This document shows positions 25,601-36,526 of a stretch of 64,000 nucleotides of DNA, in pieces. Position 1 is the first letter of the stretch, and each line of letters begins with the position of its first letter. Under the pieces are notes generated by a model. It did not search any database. It was not told the DNA's origin and was given only the letters and a program-made list of their open reading frames with translations. The translations under genes and the position numbers were made by a program. The DNA is from Podarcis raffonei (lineage: Eukaryota > Chordata > Lepidosauria > Squamata > Lacertidae), in contig NC_070603.1 of the NCBI RefSeq assembly GCF_027172205.1, forward strand, positions 6,746,501-6,810,500. The letters run 5' to 3'.

Positions 25601-26943
25601 GAACATCCAAATTATGGGGAGCAAATTTGTTATGGCTCCAGAAGGAATGTCCTTGGTGGTTTTATTGTTTTGTTTTGTTAATTTGTTATGCCTCCTTGGT
25701 GTATTGTGTGCTTTCCTTTACTTATTTTGATGACGTTGCGTAGCACTCTGCCTTCTCTGCTTGTTTCTCATTGGTCCGGATTATATGGATTGATTTGCAG
25801 GAGGGAATTTGGGGGGCGGGAGTTAGAGGATGGAAGGTCTAGCTTTGTAAAATGGGCATAGGACTACATGGCTTTTTGGGTCACTTGTAAGTCGGGCCTA
25901 GTAATTCTATGACTCACAGATGCTAGACAGGACTACTATTATCTGCAGACACCACTCTGCCTATTAAGTCAGGCCTCCTGTAAGCCAGTGTGGTGTAGTG
26001 GTTAAGAGCGGTAGTCTAGTAATCTGGGGAACCGGGTTCGTGTCTCCGCTCCTCCACATGCAGCTGCTGGGTGACCTTGGGCCAGTCACACTTCTCTCAG
26101 CCCCACTCACCCCACAGAGTGTTTGTTGTGGGGGAGGAAGGGAAAGGAGAATGTTAGCCGCTTTGAGACTCCTTAAAGGGAGTGAAAGGCGGGATATTAA
26201 ATCCAAACACTTCTTCTTCTTCCTCAAACTTGGCCCTCCAGATGTTTTTGGCCTGTGATCCTTCCCATGATCCTTTGCTAGCAGGACCAGAGGTCAGGGA
26301 TGATGGGAATTGTAGTCTCAAAACATTTGGAGGGCCGAGGTTGAGGAAGCCTGGATGAAGTGATCATACTTGTAGCGGAAAGAAGGTTCCGTTTCATTTT
26401 GTGACCATTTGTTCTTGTTCCTAAACAGGCTGTGTGGCCAAGGATCCCAAGTCCATGTCTGTAAGTAGCTTCCATGTTCACCTTCACTGTTTCAAACATG
26501 AATTATTTTCAACATGAAAGTGTATGTACTGAACCTGTGTTTCCTTTGCAGCTGTGAGGAGTTCCCAATATGGCGGCGGCATGGGAGGAATTGGCGGCGG
26601 CGGCATGGGCGGAATTGGCGGCGGCGGCATGAGCGGCGGCATGGGCGGCATGGGCGGCGGCATGAGCGGCGGCGGCATTAGCGTTGGTAGCATGGGCGGC
26701 GGCATTAGCGGCGGCAGCATCATAGGGGGAGGAATGGGCGGTGGAAGTTGTGGCTATGGCGGTGGAAGCGGAGGTTATGGCGGTGGAAGCGGGGGCTATG
26801 GAGGTGGAATCATAGGAGGAGGAGGTTCTGGAGGCTCCTGCATAGGCGGTGGTGGATACTCTCAAGGTTCCGGTTCCGGCTCCAGCACGATCATTAGGAG
26901 AACCACCACAAGCAGCTCATCCATCAAAGGCGGAAGGCATTAA
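16019..26943 (+). CDS. Type II keratin gene B, complete, glycine-rich head and tail
   Basis: Intermediate-filament keratin. Exons: 16019-16672, 19197-19414, 19777-19837, 21098-21193, 21862-22026, 22932-23057, 25229-25449, 26429-26460 and 26552-26943 (stop TAA); 655 codons including the stop. The ATG is chosen because the TATA box lies upstream and [15 protein letters not shown] is a normal keratin head start. Residues 1-about 185 form the head, with [12 protein letters not shown] and nine-residue GGGYGGGGM repeats. The helix start is [19 protein letters not shown] (Q as in mammalian KRT1, from memory). The helix end is [14 protein letters not shown], with M where T is usual. The linker is [11 protein letters not shown] (exon 8 is 32 nt, one codon shorter than in A and C). 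The tail is glycine/serine-rich, ending [13 protein letters not shown]. Cysteines in head and tail could form disulfides. Closest in style to KRT1/KRT2; no orthology claimed. Confidence 0.95.
16307..16441 (+). repeat. Five 27-bp tandem units in gene B exon 1
   Basis: Each unit encodes GGGYGGGGM. Units 3 and 4 are identical, as are 1 and 5; unit 2 differs only by synonymous changes. Downstream (16442-16510) come variants carrying a PFGG insert. This is the variable glycine-loop part of the head domain. Confidence 0.95.
17483..17600. repeat. Short palindromic dispersed repeat
   Basis: Imperfect inverted repeat around 'AGTCAATGG...CCATTAAATTCAATGG' with 'CTGAGTAGGAC' on one arm. Related text recurs near 28082-28170 and 51284-51370. 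Family not named. Confidence 0.4.
18402..18567 (-). mobile_element. tRNA-derived SINE (Ala-like head), minus orientation
   Basis: Read on the minus strand it begins with an AGCTCAGTATAGAGCATCTG A-box-like stretch and ends in the text complementary to 'GAACATAGGAAACTGCC'. Related copies lie at 17818-17946, 52446-52617 (minus) and 56572-56789 (plus). Confidence 0.55.
19620..19655. repeat. (TG)n microsatellite in intron 2 of gene B
   Basis: About 17 GT units. Confidence 0.95.
19892..20134. mobile_element. Pogo/Tigger-like element, second subfamily
   Basis: Starts CAGCGGAACCTCGGGTTGC and ends GTAACCCGAAGTGTCTG with TA on both sides. The interior is rich in 'TGCGCATGCG'-like CpG motifs, as in the copy at 53703-54316. 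It lies in intron 3 of gene B. Confidence 0.65.
20150..20314. mobile_element. hAT-like element, CAGTGGCGTAG family
   Basis: Terminal inverted repeats CAGTGGCGTAGCGTGGG and CCCACACTACACCACTG. A perfect 8-bp duplication CTTCTCCC lies at 20142-20149 and 20315-20322. Sister copies are at 24292-24444 and 42431-42597. Confidence 0.8.
20345..20515 (-). mobile_element. MIR/CORE-type SINE, minus orientation
   Basis: CCTGTGAGGTAGGTTAGACT...GACTGGTCCAAGGTCACCCA...GTACCACTGCACCAC matches the layout of a reversed MIR-like SINE (3' end, core, tRNA head). Confidence 0.55.
24292..24444. mobile_element. hAT-like element, CAGTGGCGTAG family
   Basis: Ends CAGTGGCGTAGTGTGGG and ACCCACGCTACGCCACAG, with a perfect 8-bp duplication GACTTACC (24284-24291, 24445-24452). 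A run of three TTAGGG-like units inside arises from the element's own sequence. Confidence 0.8.
25983..26222 (+). mobile_element. MIR/CORE-type SINE
   Basis: tRNA-like head (GTGTAGTGGTTAAGAGCGG, then GGGTTCGTGTC), a core CAGCTGCTGGGTGACCTTGG and a TTC-repeat tail. It lies in intron 7 of gene B. A sister copy is at 38339-38582. Confidence 0.7.
26554..26943 (+). repeat. Glycine-rich tail repeats of gene B exon 9
   Basis: The first part (about 26571-26715) encodes GGGM/GGGI repeats almost wholly with GGC codons. From about 26720 the same residue is written with GGA/GGT, in [16 protein letters not shown]-type loops. The two blocks therefore seem to have expanded separately. Confidence 0.85.
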
Positions 26944-27763
26944 ATGTCCCAGCTGGTTCCTAAAAGGAAAGAAACATCTTCTAGCTTCTTGTGGCATCAG
27001 CGCAACACCTTCAACCCCACCCTGGTAATACAGAAAAGAACAAACTGTGTCCTTTAAAACACAAATGTTGTATCTATTTTGCTCCCCAAGAAAGCACCAT
27101 TAACCTTACCATCTTCCATCTTGCTTCTGTCACCTGTTGCTTAGTTGTACAATGGTGGAAGATAGCTGGTAGAGAATGCCAATGAAATATGCTGATGGTG
27201 TTGCATTTTAGGATATCAGTTAGCAGAGAGGAGCTGGAAGGGGGAAGGGGAGGAGTGTGTTTCTTTCAGAGTATGCTGTACATTTTTTGGCTTTTTATGG
27301 TGGCTGCCAGTTCATGGCATTCTGTATTGAAGTGGCCTTTCCTCCTCTTTCTTGAGGCTTCTTCCAGTTGGTTGTTCTCTCCAGGTGTTGTTGTAGTTCC
27401 TTGCTTCCCAAAAGACATAATTTGTCCCCACTGTATTTGACTATGTGCTGATGTTGGACCAGCCAACATTGATAATGCTAAGTCACGGTTGCTCTTATCT
27501 GCCTAGAAAGAGAAAAGAAAATAGAGCATTTCCTCCCTTGAATCAAAGTCATGATTTAATCAAGGATCAGGCGGCCTGATTGTGGCTCCAGAGCAACAAG
27601 GTCCTGTACAACACTGAGTAAACAATCATTTACTATAATGGTGTCATTGGAAAAGCTATCTCATTATCAAAAGTACATTCTTGTGTCAGTTTTGTGAATT
27701 ACATTGCACCTGTCTTTATTTCCCATGGTTTGCTTCCCATGTTGCTGGGAGGTGGCCATTTTC

Positions 27764-27769
27764 AATAAA
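27764..27769 (+). terminator. Poly(A) signal of gene B
   Basis: AATAAA in TTTTCAATAAACTGCAG, followed by a GT-rich stretch (ATATGTGGTCTTG). It gives a 3' UTR of about 0.84 kb. Confidence 0.7.
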
Positions 27770-28624
27770 CTGCAGTCAAGTCATATGTGGTCTTGATTCT
27801 TATTATTTACTTATTGGTACATTTCATTTCATTTAAGGCTAAAACAACTTTGGAGGGATCTTGTACACTGCCAGTTTTCAGCTTGTAGATTGAGGCCACA
27901 GCTTGGTGGTCATGGCCTGATCTAAAGTGGGTTGCAAAAACAGCACTGCCACTATACAAATATATGGCCAGAAGTTAAGAAAGGGGTCTCCAAATGCAGG
28001 TTAAAAGGTGGGTTCCTGGCCAGAAAAGGCTGGAGATTGCTGCCATATGGCATCTCTGAAGCTGAATTAGCTTTCAAAAAACTCTTGCAATGAAATCCTG
28101 TGCATGTTTACTTAGGAATTAAGACCCATTAAGTTTCATGGGACAAACCCAAACAAGCGTTTATAGGATTGCAGCTTCAAGTCAGTTCCTTTCTCCAGCA
28201 TTCAGAAATGTGGGTGATGTTTGGGTTACACAGGGATTTAGTCTGGCCAATTAATACTTTTGTTTCTTAAAATTAAGCAATATAATTCATGATTTAAGAA
28301 CACAATCCAACTAAAAGCTCAGAGTGGCAGAAACAATACTATCAAGTGTTGACCCAAGGATAGGAATCCATGTTCCAGCCTGTCATTGCAGTTTAAACAA
28401 GTCTCTGGTTCACAACATGCTTCATTACATTAGTTCACAAGTGTCACAGGTGAGACTAAGAGGTGTTCCTAATGCTGGTTGTGAACATGTCCTGGGGGAG
28501 AGCAATCTAAATAAATTAAGCATTCCTTTTCAAAATGAAACAATAGTAGCCACTTAAAGAACCGCTTGCTGCTCAGTGGCCCTTAAATGTTTCCTGACAG
28601 GAAGAGGCTGGTTTTGGAATAGAG

Positions 28625-28760
28625 CAGGCATTCCCAACCTTTGGCCCTCCGGATGTTTTGGACTACAGTTCCCATCATCCCTGACCACTGGTCCTGTTAG
28701 CTAGGGATCATGGCAGTTGTAGGCCAAAACATCTGGAGGGCCGCAGGTTGGGGATGCCTG
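28625..28760. mobile_element. Palindromic hAT-like element (CCTCCAGATG family)
   Basis: Two arms, CAGGCATTCCCAACC... and ...GGTTGGGGATGCCTG, around a near-palindrome 'CTACAGTTCCCATCATCC'. A perfect 8-bp duplication GAATAGAG lies at 28617-28624 and 28761-28768. Shorter or decayed copies of this family are scattered, for example at 1066-1190, 2427-2590, 4186-4315, 26218-26345, 39895-40030, 46185-46319 and 50150-50280. Confidence 0.75.
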
Positions 28761-29780
28761 GAATAGAGCCTTTGGTTTTGCTTTGTGTGTGAAAAAAGGG
28801 AGATCTGAAGCCCCTATGAACACCCTTTTACATCCCCTCGCCTTTCAAAATTGACAGCAGGAGGGTGTCACCATGAGCCAGCAGAATCTAGCAGAAAGAG
28901 AATCCCGGAAGAAAACCTAGAGCCATTCCTTGAACTATGAAAAATACCATGTGTGCCAAATTCTTCCTTTTGAATAAATTATGCAGGCTGCTACATTTTG
29001 CATAAATGTTGCAAAGTATAATTTATTCTAAATTTGCTTTCTGAAGACTCAGAATTTCTTCTGAGATTTTTTTGGGGTAAAGAATAGAGTGGCGGGGGGT
29101 AGGCAACAGTATGTAGGTGGAGATTCAGAGCCATGGGAAAGGGGCCAAGAACTAGGGGGGCTATGAAGGCTGACCCTCTAATCACTGGAACCTCTTCCCA
29201 GCTTCTGGGAGTCTATTTACATAGATTAGATGGCAAACATCTAATGTGAGCACACAGGGAAAGCCTATGTCTGGATGAGAGCAGATTGGTTTCTTGCAAA
29301 CAGTGTGAACAGGTCAGTCCAAATGTTTGTTAAAAGGATGGCAAATTTATCATCATCATCACCCCCAGAGTTTCATGGACACCTTGCCAAAGACATCCCA
29401 GGTATTTCACCTGCTAATCATTTGATGAGTTCACTGCCATGGCAACAGCCACAATGGATCTGTACATTGTAATGTAATGGGTGGAGGCTTGCTGATGTCA
29501 TCATGGAAAGTGTGAATGAGGAATAAGTCTGCCTGTCTGCTAGATAAGAAAGGCAGCTGCAATACAGCCTCCTGGTTTAAACTGAAACTGGCTAAAAGTG
29601 TGTGTGTGTGTGTAAGTAACACACACACACTGAAAAAAGGGGGAATGCAATTGTTGTAGATTTTTCTTTTTGTACTACAACCATTACAACAATCATTTTC
29701 TTCTTTTAAAGGTAACCACTAAAAGTAAGCAATTATGCTTATAGCATAATGATAAAGCCATCATATAAGCAATACAAAAC

Positions 29781-29811
<31 letters not shown>

Positions 29812-29843
29812 ATTATATTTAGATTTCTTACTCATGCTTCCTC

Positions 29844-30199
29844 GGGATGCTGGTGGTGCTGTGGTCTAAACCACAGAGCCTAGGGCTTGCCGATCAGAAG
29901 GTCGGTGGTTTGAATCCCAGCGACGGGGTGAGCTCCCGTTTCTCGGTCCCTGCTCCTGCCAACCTAGCAGTTCAAAAGCACATCAAAGTGTAAGTAGATA
30001 AATAGGTACCGCTCCGGCGGGAAGGTAAACAGCGTTTCTGTGTGCTGCTCTGGTTCGCCAGAAGCGGCTTAGTCATGCTGGCCACATGACCCGGAAGCTG
30101 TATGCTGGCACCCTCGGCCAATAAAGCGAGATGAGCGCTGCAACCCCAGAGTCGGCTACATCTAGACCTAGTGGACAGGGGTCCCTTTACCTTTACCTT
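29844..30199 (+). mobile_element. Sauria-type SINE, full length
   Basis: Same head, body and ACCTTT tail as the copy at 9066. The flanking duplication is degraded (TTACTCATGCTTC versus TTACTCGTGTTTC), so it is older. Confidence 0.8.
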
Positions 30200-30490
30200 T
30201 ACTCGTGTTTCACCATAAGGTCCCAGTACAAATGTAACAAACAATTTCTAAAAGCAATAACAAGCACTTTTACCAGCATTTAAAAGCAAACCAGAAAAAC
30301 CTGCTTGGAAGGTGCCCTCTATTTCCAGCTCTTTTCTGGTCCAGGTCTGGTGTAAAGAAAGGAAAGGCGTGGCCTTGAAGTTGTCTGCCAACGTTTATTC
30401 CAAGCAGGTACACAGGTCACTTGGCCACAGTTTCCCCCACTATGGTGAGATGTACTTATTCCTACAGGAGGCAGTGATGGCTGCCAACTT

Positions 30491-30569
30491 GGATTAATCT
30501 AATCTTTTAAAAGAATTAGCTTTATCCTCCCTTAATTTATCTAATTCTTTCAAAAGATTAGATTAATCC
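30491..30569. repeat. 29-bp inverted repeat (hairpin-forming)
   Basis: Arms 30491-30519 (starts GGATTAATCTAATC) and 30541-30569 (ends GATTAGATTAATCC) are complementary over 29 bp with one mismatch, separated by a 21-nt loop. It sits inside a dispersed repeat also seen near 33780-33935. Confidence 0.85.
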
Positions 30570-32678
30570 ACTGACACTTTTGCTCGGCCTCCGCAATTGG
30601 AGGCGGTAATGGTTCTGAATACCAGGTGCTAGAAGCCACAAGAGTGAAGAATGCTTTTGTGTTCAGGTCCTGCTTAGATTTCCCTTGGGGGCATCTGGTT
30701 GGCAACCTTGAGAACCATCATGTGGACTAGATGGGCCATTGGCCTGATCCAGTAGGGCTCTTTTTATGTATTTGGATTTGAATCTTAGAAATTATTAATA
30801 AATGTGCATCTATTCATCTAAATCAGCACCTGCCATTTTGATGCTAATCTGTGTCCTCTTTTGCCCTCTCTTTGTGATGATGCATAATTGGCCACACCCT
30901 AAGAGGTTACACCTCTGCAATACTGTTCTCTGCAATAGATAAATTCTGGACCCCACCCTAATGAATCCAGCCTGTTTATCCTGTCTCTTACCACACTTCT
31001 TCTCCTATATATGCACCTACACCTTCAAGTTGCAGTTAAGCCTGTGTTATTCTCTAAATTTCTGCTGGTTCATATGGTTCAGTGTGCCCAGATCTTTACT
31101 GCTCAGTCTAGGTGACACTGACCTCTGTCACTTTCCCATCTTGCTCACAAACAGACCTGGTTCATAGAGTCCCAGGATAACAGAGTGAGAAGGAAGCAAC
31201 ATACCACATAATATTCAATCTTAATGTCACAAAGACTCAGCATTTTTGCCTCCTCCTTGGACTCTAAGTAAATGATGTCTCATCCACACTACACATTAAA
31301 ATCTTAGTTAAACCTCCATTTAAGTCCATTTTGGGGGCCTAATCCTGCCTGCCGGTCAGTAAAAAACCCTCAACGACCTCAATCCTAAAAGAAGCTCAAC
31401 AGCTCCAACCCTAAAGAAAGCTCAACAACTTCAATCCTAAAAAAGGTCAACAACTTTGGTTGGCCCTTTGGTCGGCCCCCATGGCCCTTCACTTCATCAA
31501 ATCTGGTCCTCTTTGAAAAAAGTTTGGACACCACTGACCTAAACTATGGGCGTAGGATACCTAAACTATGGGTTTTTGTGACATGCCTGACCCTAGCATG
31601 ATCCAGTCCCTAGGCCAACTGCACACTTCCAGGCTCCACCTCAATCTACCAGAGACATTTTGCCACGACCTGCTAGCCTCTCAGGCTCTGCCCTGACCCC
31701 CAGGGTCTGTATCTCTGAAGATTTGGGCAATAATATCCAGACCGCCACCACAAGCCCTCAGTAACCCAAGCCTTAGTTAACAGAACACTTGAATCTAGCC
31801 AATTTATTTCATGCCAATCTGTCCAGGTGCTTCTCCACCTGACTTAGGGTTGCTTGGTCCACTGAGATCCTAAGACCCAGAGGGCAGAGGCTATAACAAG
31901 ACAGGGGTGGAGAACCTGCAGATATGTTGCTGGAATACAGCTCATATCATCTCTAGTCATTAGCCATGCTGGCTAAGGCTGATGGGATTTGGAGTCCAAT
32001 ACCATCTGAAAGGCCACAGGTTCCCCTTTTCTGAAGTAAGGGGTGCTGCCTGATAGGTTATGGAGTGGAGTCTAGTGGAATGGGGCAGAAGCCTAGCCTA
32101 ACCTGACAGGAAAGAGAACCTGGTAGATGAAGGGACCAGATCCTGGCTGTGTCTGGTGCATCAGAGGTTGGAGACTGATGAGTATGGGTGTGTGTGAAAG
32201 CTAACAGCAAAGGTTATGAAAGATGAGCAGAAATAACCCTTGTGGTCCCTTCCAACTCTGCAATTCTATGATTCTATGAAATTGGTGTGCCCTCTCTGGT
32301 TCTGATCTGTTGCCCAGATACTTTAGCTTTGATTCTCTGACAGTTTGCAGCTATGATCATCTCTTTGTCCCAAGGGTGGAGATGCTTTCCTAGCTTTCGG
32401 AATGATGCTGCAACCACAGCACAGAGTGCAAAGAGTTTGGCAATCCACCTCCCCCCCAATGTTGCCTAAGTACCTGCACAACACTTGCCAAACGAAAGCA
32501 AGCATTTCCCAGTTGCCTAGGCACCACAGGCACACACCCTACTCTTTGCACTATGTTGTAAGGATGCTGTGCAGCCTACTGAACTACATGGACCATTAGT
32601 CTGACTCAACAGAAAGCAGCTTCCTATGTTCCTTAGTCAAGCTCTAAACTCTTGCATGGCCTTTCAATTTTTCTAGGG

Positions 32679-32868
32679 CAGGGGTGCACAAACGTTTTTT
32701 CAAAGAGGGCCAAATTTGATGAAGTGAGCATGCATGAGGGCCGACCAAAGTTGTTGAGCTTTTTTTTATACTGATTTTTTTTATACTGATTTATACTGCC
32801 ACGGGGGCCAGATTAAATTGACCGGCAGGCCCAGATTAGGCCCCCAAAACGGACTTTGGACATGCCTG
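32679..32868. mobile_element. hAT-like non-autonomous element
   Basis: CAGGGGTGCACAAACG... to ...GGACTTTGGACATGCCTG, with a perfect 8-bp duplication TTCTAGGG (32671-32678, 32869-32876). A decayed relative in the other orientation lies at about 31320-31539. Confidence 0.75.
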
Positions 32869-33365
32869 TTCTAGGGTCAGATGAGCTAACCAAAGTCCAG
32901 AATGGGGTTAGACTAGAGTTGCAGGACCTTGGATAGCTCCAATCGGACTCTACCTGCCTGACTAACCACCACCAAGTGTTTGTCAGAGTAGTGGTGGTAG
33001 GTAATTTTAGATTCTGGACTTAATGATCTTATGAGAAGGCCATATGTAGTTGGTCTTATGACCATTGCACCTCTTTATGTGCTTTTGGCTACAGTAGAAT
33101 GATCGTTTCAAGCCTAATTTCAGCAAGGTGGAAGGAGAGGGTCCTGTGGGCACCTGCAAAGTCTTTGAGGGGCCCATGTGTGCCCATGGGCACCATGTTG
33201 GCAACCTCTGCTTTAATATTATATTAAAAGAAACCCAAACAATTCATTTATACATTTACTACACACACACATGTACCATATCAATACAAAAAACATACAA
33301 AATTATCATTCATTATTATAGGATGGACAAACCATCCTATAATAACAGTCCCTTAAAATAAGTTA

Positions 33366-33607
33366 CAGTGGTACCTCAGGTTAAGTACTTAATTCGTTTC
33401 GGAGGTCCGTACTTAACCTGAAACTGTTCTTAACCTGAAGCACCACTTTAGCTAATGGGGCCTCTTGCTGCTGCTGTGCCGCTGGAGCACGATTTCTGTT
33501 CTCACCCTGAAGCAAAGTTCTTAACCTGAAGCACTATTTCTGGGTTAGTGGAGTCTGTAACCTGAAGCGTATGTAACCTGAAGCGTATGTAACCCGAGGT
33601 ACCACTG
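33366..33607. mobile_element. Pogo/Tigger-like element, complete ends
   Basis: CAGTGGTACCTCAGGTTA at the left, TAACCCGAGGTACCACTG at the right, TA on both sides. The interior is in reverse orientation relative to the copy at 51709. Confidence 0.75.
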
Positions 33608-34193
33608 TATAGCCATTTTTAAAATTATTATTTCCTAATCATATTCTTACAGCATTCCAAAGATCCCAATAGGCCCACATTTTCCTTAAACTTTTTAAAA
33701 AAATCCACCTCAGTACATCTTACGTAGATATTTAACATGGTTAATGAATGCAAGTGACCCTGGTCTAGAGACACCAGAATACTAGTGGCTGGGAACTGTG
33801 GAAGGGGAGAATGCTCTTGTGCTCAGGCCCTGCTTAAGGGTTTTCCCATGGGCATCTGGGTGGCCCATGGGAGAACAGGATGTTGAACTAGATGGGCCAT
33901 TGGTCTGATCCAGCAGAACTCTTCTTAGGTTCTTGTGACACTCAGTTGGATGTCTGTAAGTGGTGCTCCATGTTAGGATTCTTGCTCCATGTTTGCAGTC
34001 ATGGGATTGTTGTTTAGCACATGATGGTGTATGTTTTCAATCAACAGTGTGGGAAGTGACGGAGACAGGATGTTTTGTGTTACTGTGTTCCGCGATGTAA
34101 GACTATTGTCCTTTGTTTCTTTCTCTCTTTGCTTTCTGATGAGAAAGAGGAAGGGGCTAAGGCAGAATGCTCTGAGTGTATTATATGTAAATA

Positions 34194-34325
34194 CAGTGGT
34201 ACCTCGGGTTACATACGCTTCAGGTTACATACACTTCAGGTTACAGACTCTGCTAACCCAGAAATAGTACCTCGGGTTAAGAACTTTGCTTCAGGATGAG
34301 AACAGAAATCGTGCTCCGGTGGTAT
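34194..34325. mobile_element. Pogo/Tigger-like element, left part only
   Basis: Begins CAGTGGTACCTCGGGTTACA after TA and follows the family to about 34325, then loses similarity; no right end is found. Confidence 0.6.
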
Positions 34326-34425
34326 CAGTTGCTGTGATGTTCGGGCTGAAGAAAGCTTTTGAAGCTTCCGAACGACAGACCAGGAGGGAGAGAACTTGCC
34401 TCTGCCAGGGTCCTACACGAGAGTA

Positions 34426-34774
34426 AAGGTAAAGGGACCCCTGACAGTTAAGTCCAGTCGTGAATGACTCTGGGGTTGCGGCGCTCATCTCGCTTTACAA
34501 GCCGAGTGAGCCAACGTTTGTCCGCAGACAGTTTTTCCGGGTCATGTGGCCAGCATGACTAAGCCGCTTCTGGCGAAACCAGAGCAGTGCATGGAAACGC
34601 CGTTTACCTTCCCACCGGAGTGGTACCTATTTATCTACTTGCACTTCGTGCTTTTGAACTGCTAGGTTGGCAGGAGCAGGGACTGAGCAACGGGAGCTCA
34701 CCCCGTTGCAGGGATTCAAACTGCTGACCTTTTGATTGGCAAGTCCAAGGCTTAGTGGTTTATACCACAGCGCC
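34426..34774 (-). mobile_element. Sauria-type SINE, minus orientation
   Basis: Complement of the SINE body with an AAAGGTAAAGGG start. The flanking duplication is ACACGAGAGTA / ACACAAGAGTA (34415-34425, 34775-34785), one mismatch. Confidence 0.8.
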
Positions 34775-35149
34775 ACACAAGAGTAGGACGATCCTAACAT
34801 GGTTATGGGCCCAGGAATCGGGGCCACAGACCCAGTGCCAGCAGATGAAGGACCGGGGGCTGTAAAGTTGTCTGGGTTCTACACAGACACTCTAATAAAC
34901 AGGAATGGGGTAAGTGTCCCTCTTCTCACACATGCATTCACTGCCCAAGGCCTCCTTAGCATTTTAAAGGGGGTTTGTTTTTTCCTTGGTAATCAGGTCA
35001 TTTCCCCTCCTAAAACATAGCATTTGTAGCTGGAGGACTGTCTGTGGCAGGAAGTCAATTTCAAAATTCTTAACTTAGAAATCCACATGTCTCCCTTTCT
35101 GTATTTACAGATTGCCTTTCAGAATTGTCCCTCAAAGTGGATAATTAAA

Positions 35150-35450
35150 TAATAATATATGCAACAATGGCAGCGAGAATGCTACTAGCCCAGAGATGGA
35201 AGGAAGGAGAAGTACCAACGAAAGAAGAATGGCAGACGAAACTGATGGGGTATGCAGAGATGGCAAAACTGATGGGGAAGATCCCTAACCAGGAAGATCA
35301 AGTATTTTTAAAAGAAAGTAGGAGTAATTTTTTAATTTATTTAGAAGACCACTGTAAATAGTTAAAATCACTGGCGGGGATGTAATGACACTTGTAATGT
35401 GGAATTAACTATGGTAACTATGGATATATAACAGATGGACAATGGTAAAA
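35150..35450 (+). mobile_element. L1 LINE fragment (end of ORF2 plus 3' UTR)
   Basis: The frame 35167-35361 reads QRWKEGEVPTKEEWQTKLMG and YAEMAKLMGK, the characteristic C-terminal region of squamate L1 ORF2, followed by a stop and an AT-rich 3' UTR. Strongly 5'-truncated. Confidence 0.7.
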
Positions 35451-35488
35451 GATGCAGTAAATTTAATCTTAAATATGGAACACATTGA

Positions 35489-35856
35489 GGGACGCAGGTG
35501 GTGCTGTGGTCTAAACCACTGAACCTAGAGCTTGCCGATCGGAAGGTCAGCAGTTCGAATCCCTGTGACTGGGTGAGCTCCTGTTGCTCAGTCCCAGCTC
35601 CTGCCCACCTAGCAGTTCAAAAGCACATCAAAGTGCAAGTAGATAAATAGGTACCACTCCGGCGGGAAGGTAAATGGCATTTCCGTGCGCTGCTCTGGTT
35701 CACCAGAAGCAGCTTAGTCATGCTGGCCACATGAGCTGGAAAAACTGTCTGCGGACAAACGTCAGCACCCTCGGCCAGTAAAGTGAGATGAGTGCCGCAA
35801 CCCCAGAGTCGTTCACGACTGGACTTAACTGTCAGGGGTCCTTGTCCTTTATCTTT
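35489..35856 (+). mobile_element. Sauria-type SINE
   Basis: Full-length copy starting GGGACGCAGGTGGTGCTG and ending CCTTTATCTTT. The flanking duplication is imperfect (ATGGAACACATTGAG versus ATGGAACCTATGGAG). Confidence 0.8.
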
Positions 35857-36435
35857 ATGGAACCTATGGAGGGAGGGAGGGAGGACTCAAGGTTCAAAAG
35901 AACCTTTTATTTTAATGCTTGAAATGGTTAAGTTAAAATGTATAAAATTGTGAAAAAACCAATAATATTCTTTCTTTAAAAGATAATTAAATAATAATAA
36001 CTTCTGAATGGAAGGGGGAGGGGCAATATATTTCACAAATTGTCAACCACTCCCATAAATTACCAGTGAGGGAGGGATAGATTTACTTGACTTCAGTAAA
36101 TAGTAGAAAGAAACTAAAGGGGGGGGGGGAATAAAAGCTTTCTGAATATTTATAGCTGACAATTTAATACCTATGTTGGTCATGAGTGACAAGGATGATG
36201 AAATATGGATTTCAACTAGAGGCAGATACTGTGTTAATTATATAGGGGTAGGCTTCTGGAGTTAAAATGTTTGCAAGGTGAACGTCTGATAATCTCAATG
36301 AAAGTCATTTTTTGCATTTCACCCAGACCCACTAGGTGTGAACATATTATTTAGTGGGTTTCAAGAAAGGATGGGCTGGTGCCAGACTAACCAAGCCTGT
36401 GAATAGTTCGAATTTCTTTCATTTCACTTCTCCAA

Positions 36436-36465
36436 CCAAGCCCAGCTTCTGAAAGCCATATAAAG
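36436..36465 (+). promoter_or_regulatory. Gene C core promoter: CCAAGCCCAG motif plus TATA box
   Basis: CCAAGCCCAG at 36436-36445 and TATAAAG at 36459-36465, 23 bp apart. The expected start is near 36490, giving a short 5' UTR of about 38 nt before the ATG at 36527. Confidence 0.7.
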
Positions 36466-36526
36466 GAAGACTCGGAGAGGATTTTGGACTGTTCATCTCT
36501 CTCTACGCCGCCACCTTTATGCCGCA

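Larger units (their letters stand above)
27790..36430. other. Intergenic region between genes B and C, repeat-filled
   Basis: No host exon is supported. Contents: a palindromic hAT-like element (28625-28760), SINEs (29844-30199, 34426-34774, 35489-35856), a dispersed repeat with a 29-bp inverted repeat (30470-30780), a degraded element (about 31320-31539) and its intact relative (32679-32868), pogo-like copies (33366-33607, 34194-34325) and an L1 fragment (35150-35450). The stretches 30800-31300 and 35880-36430 look unique and AT-rich; nothing is recognised apart from the gene C promoter at the end. Confidence 0.7.
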
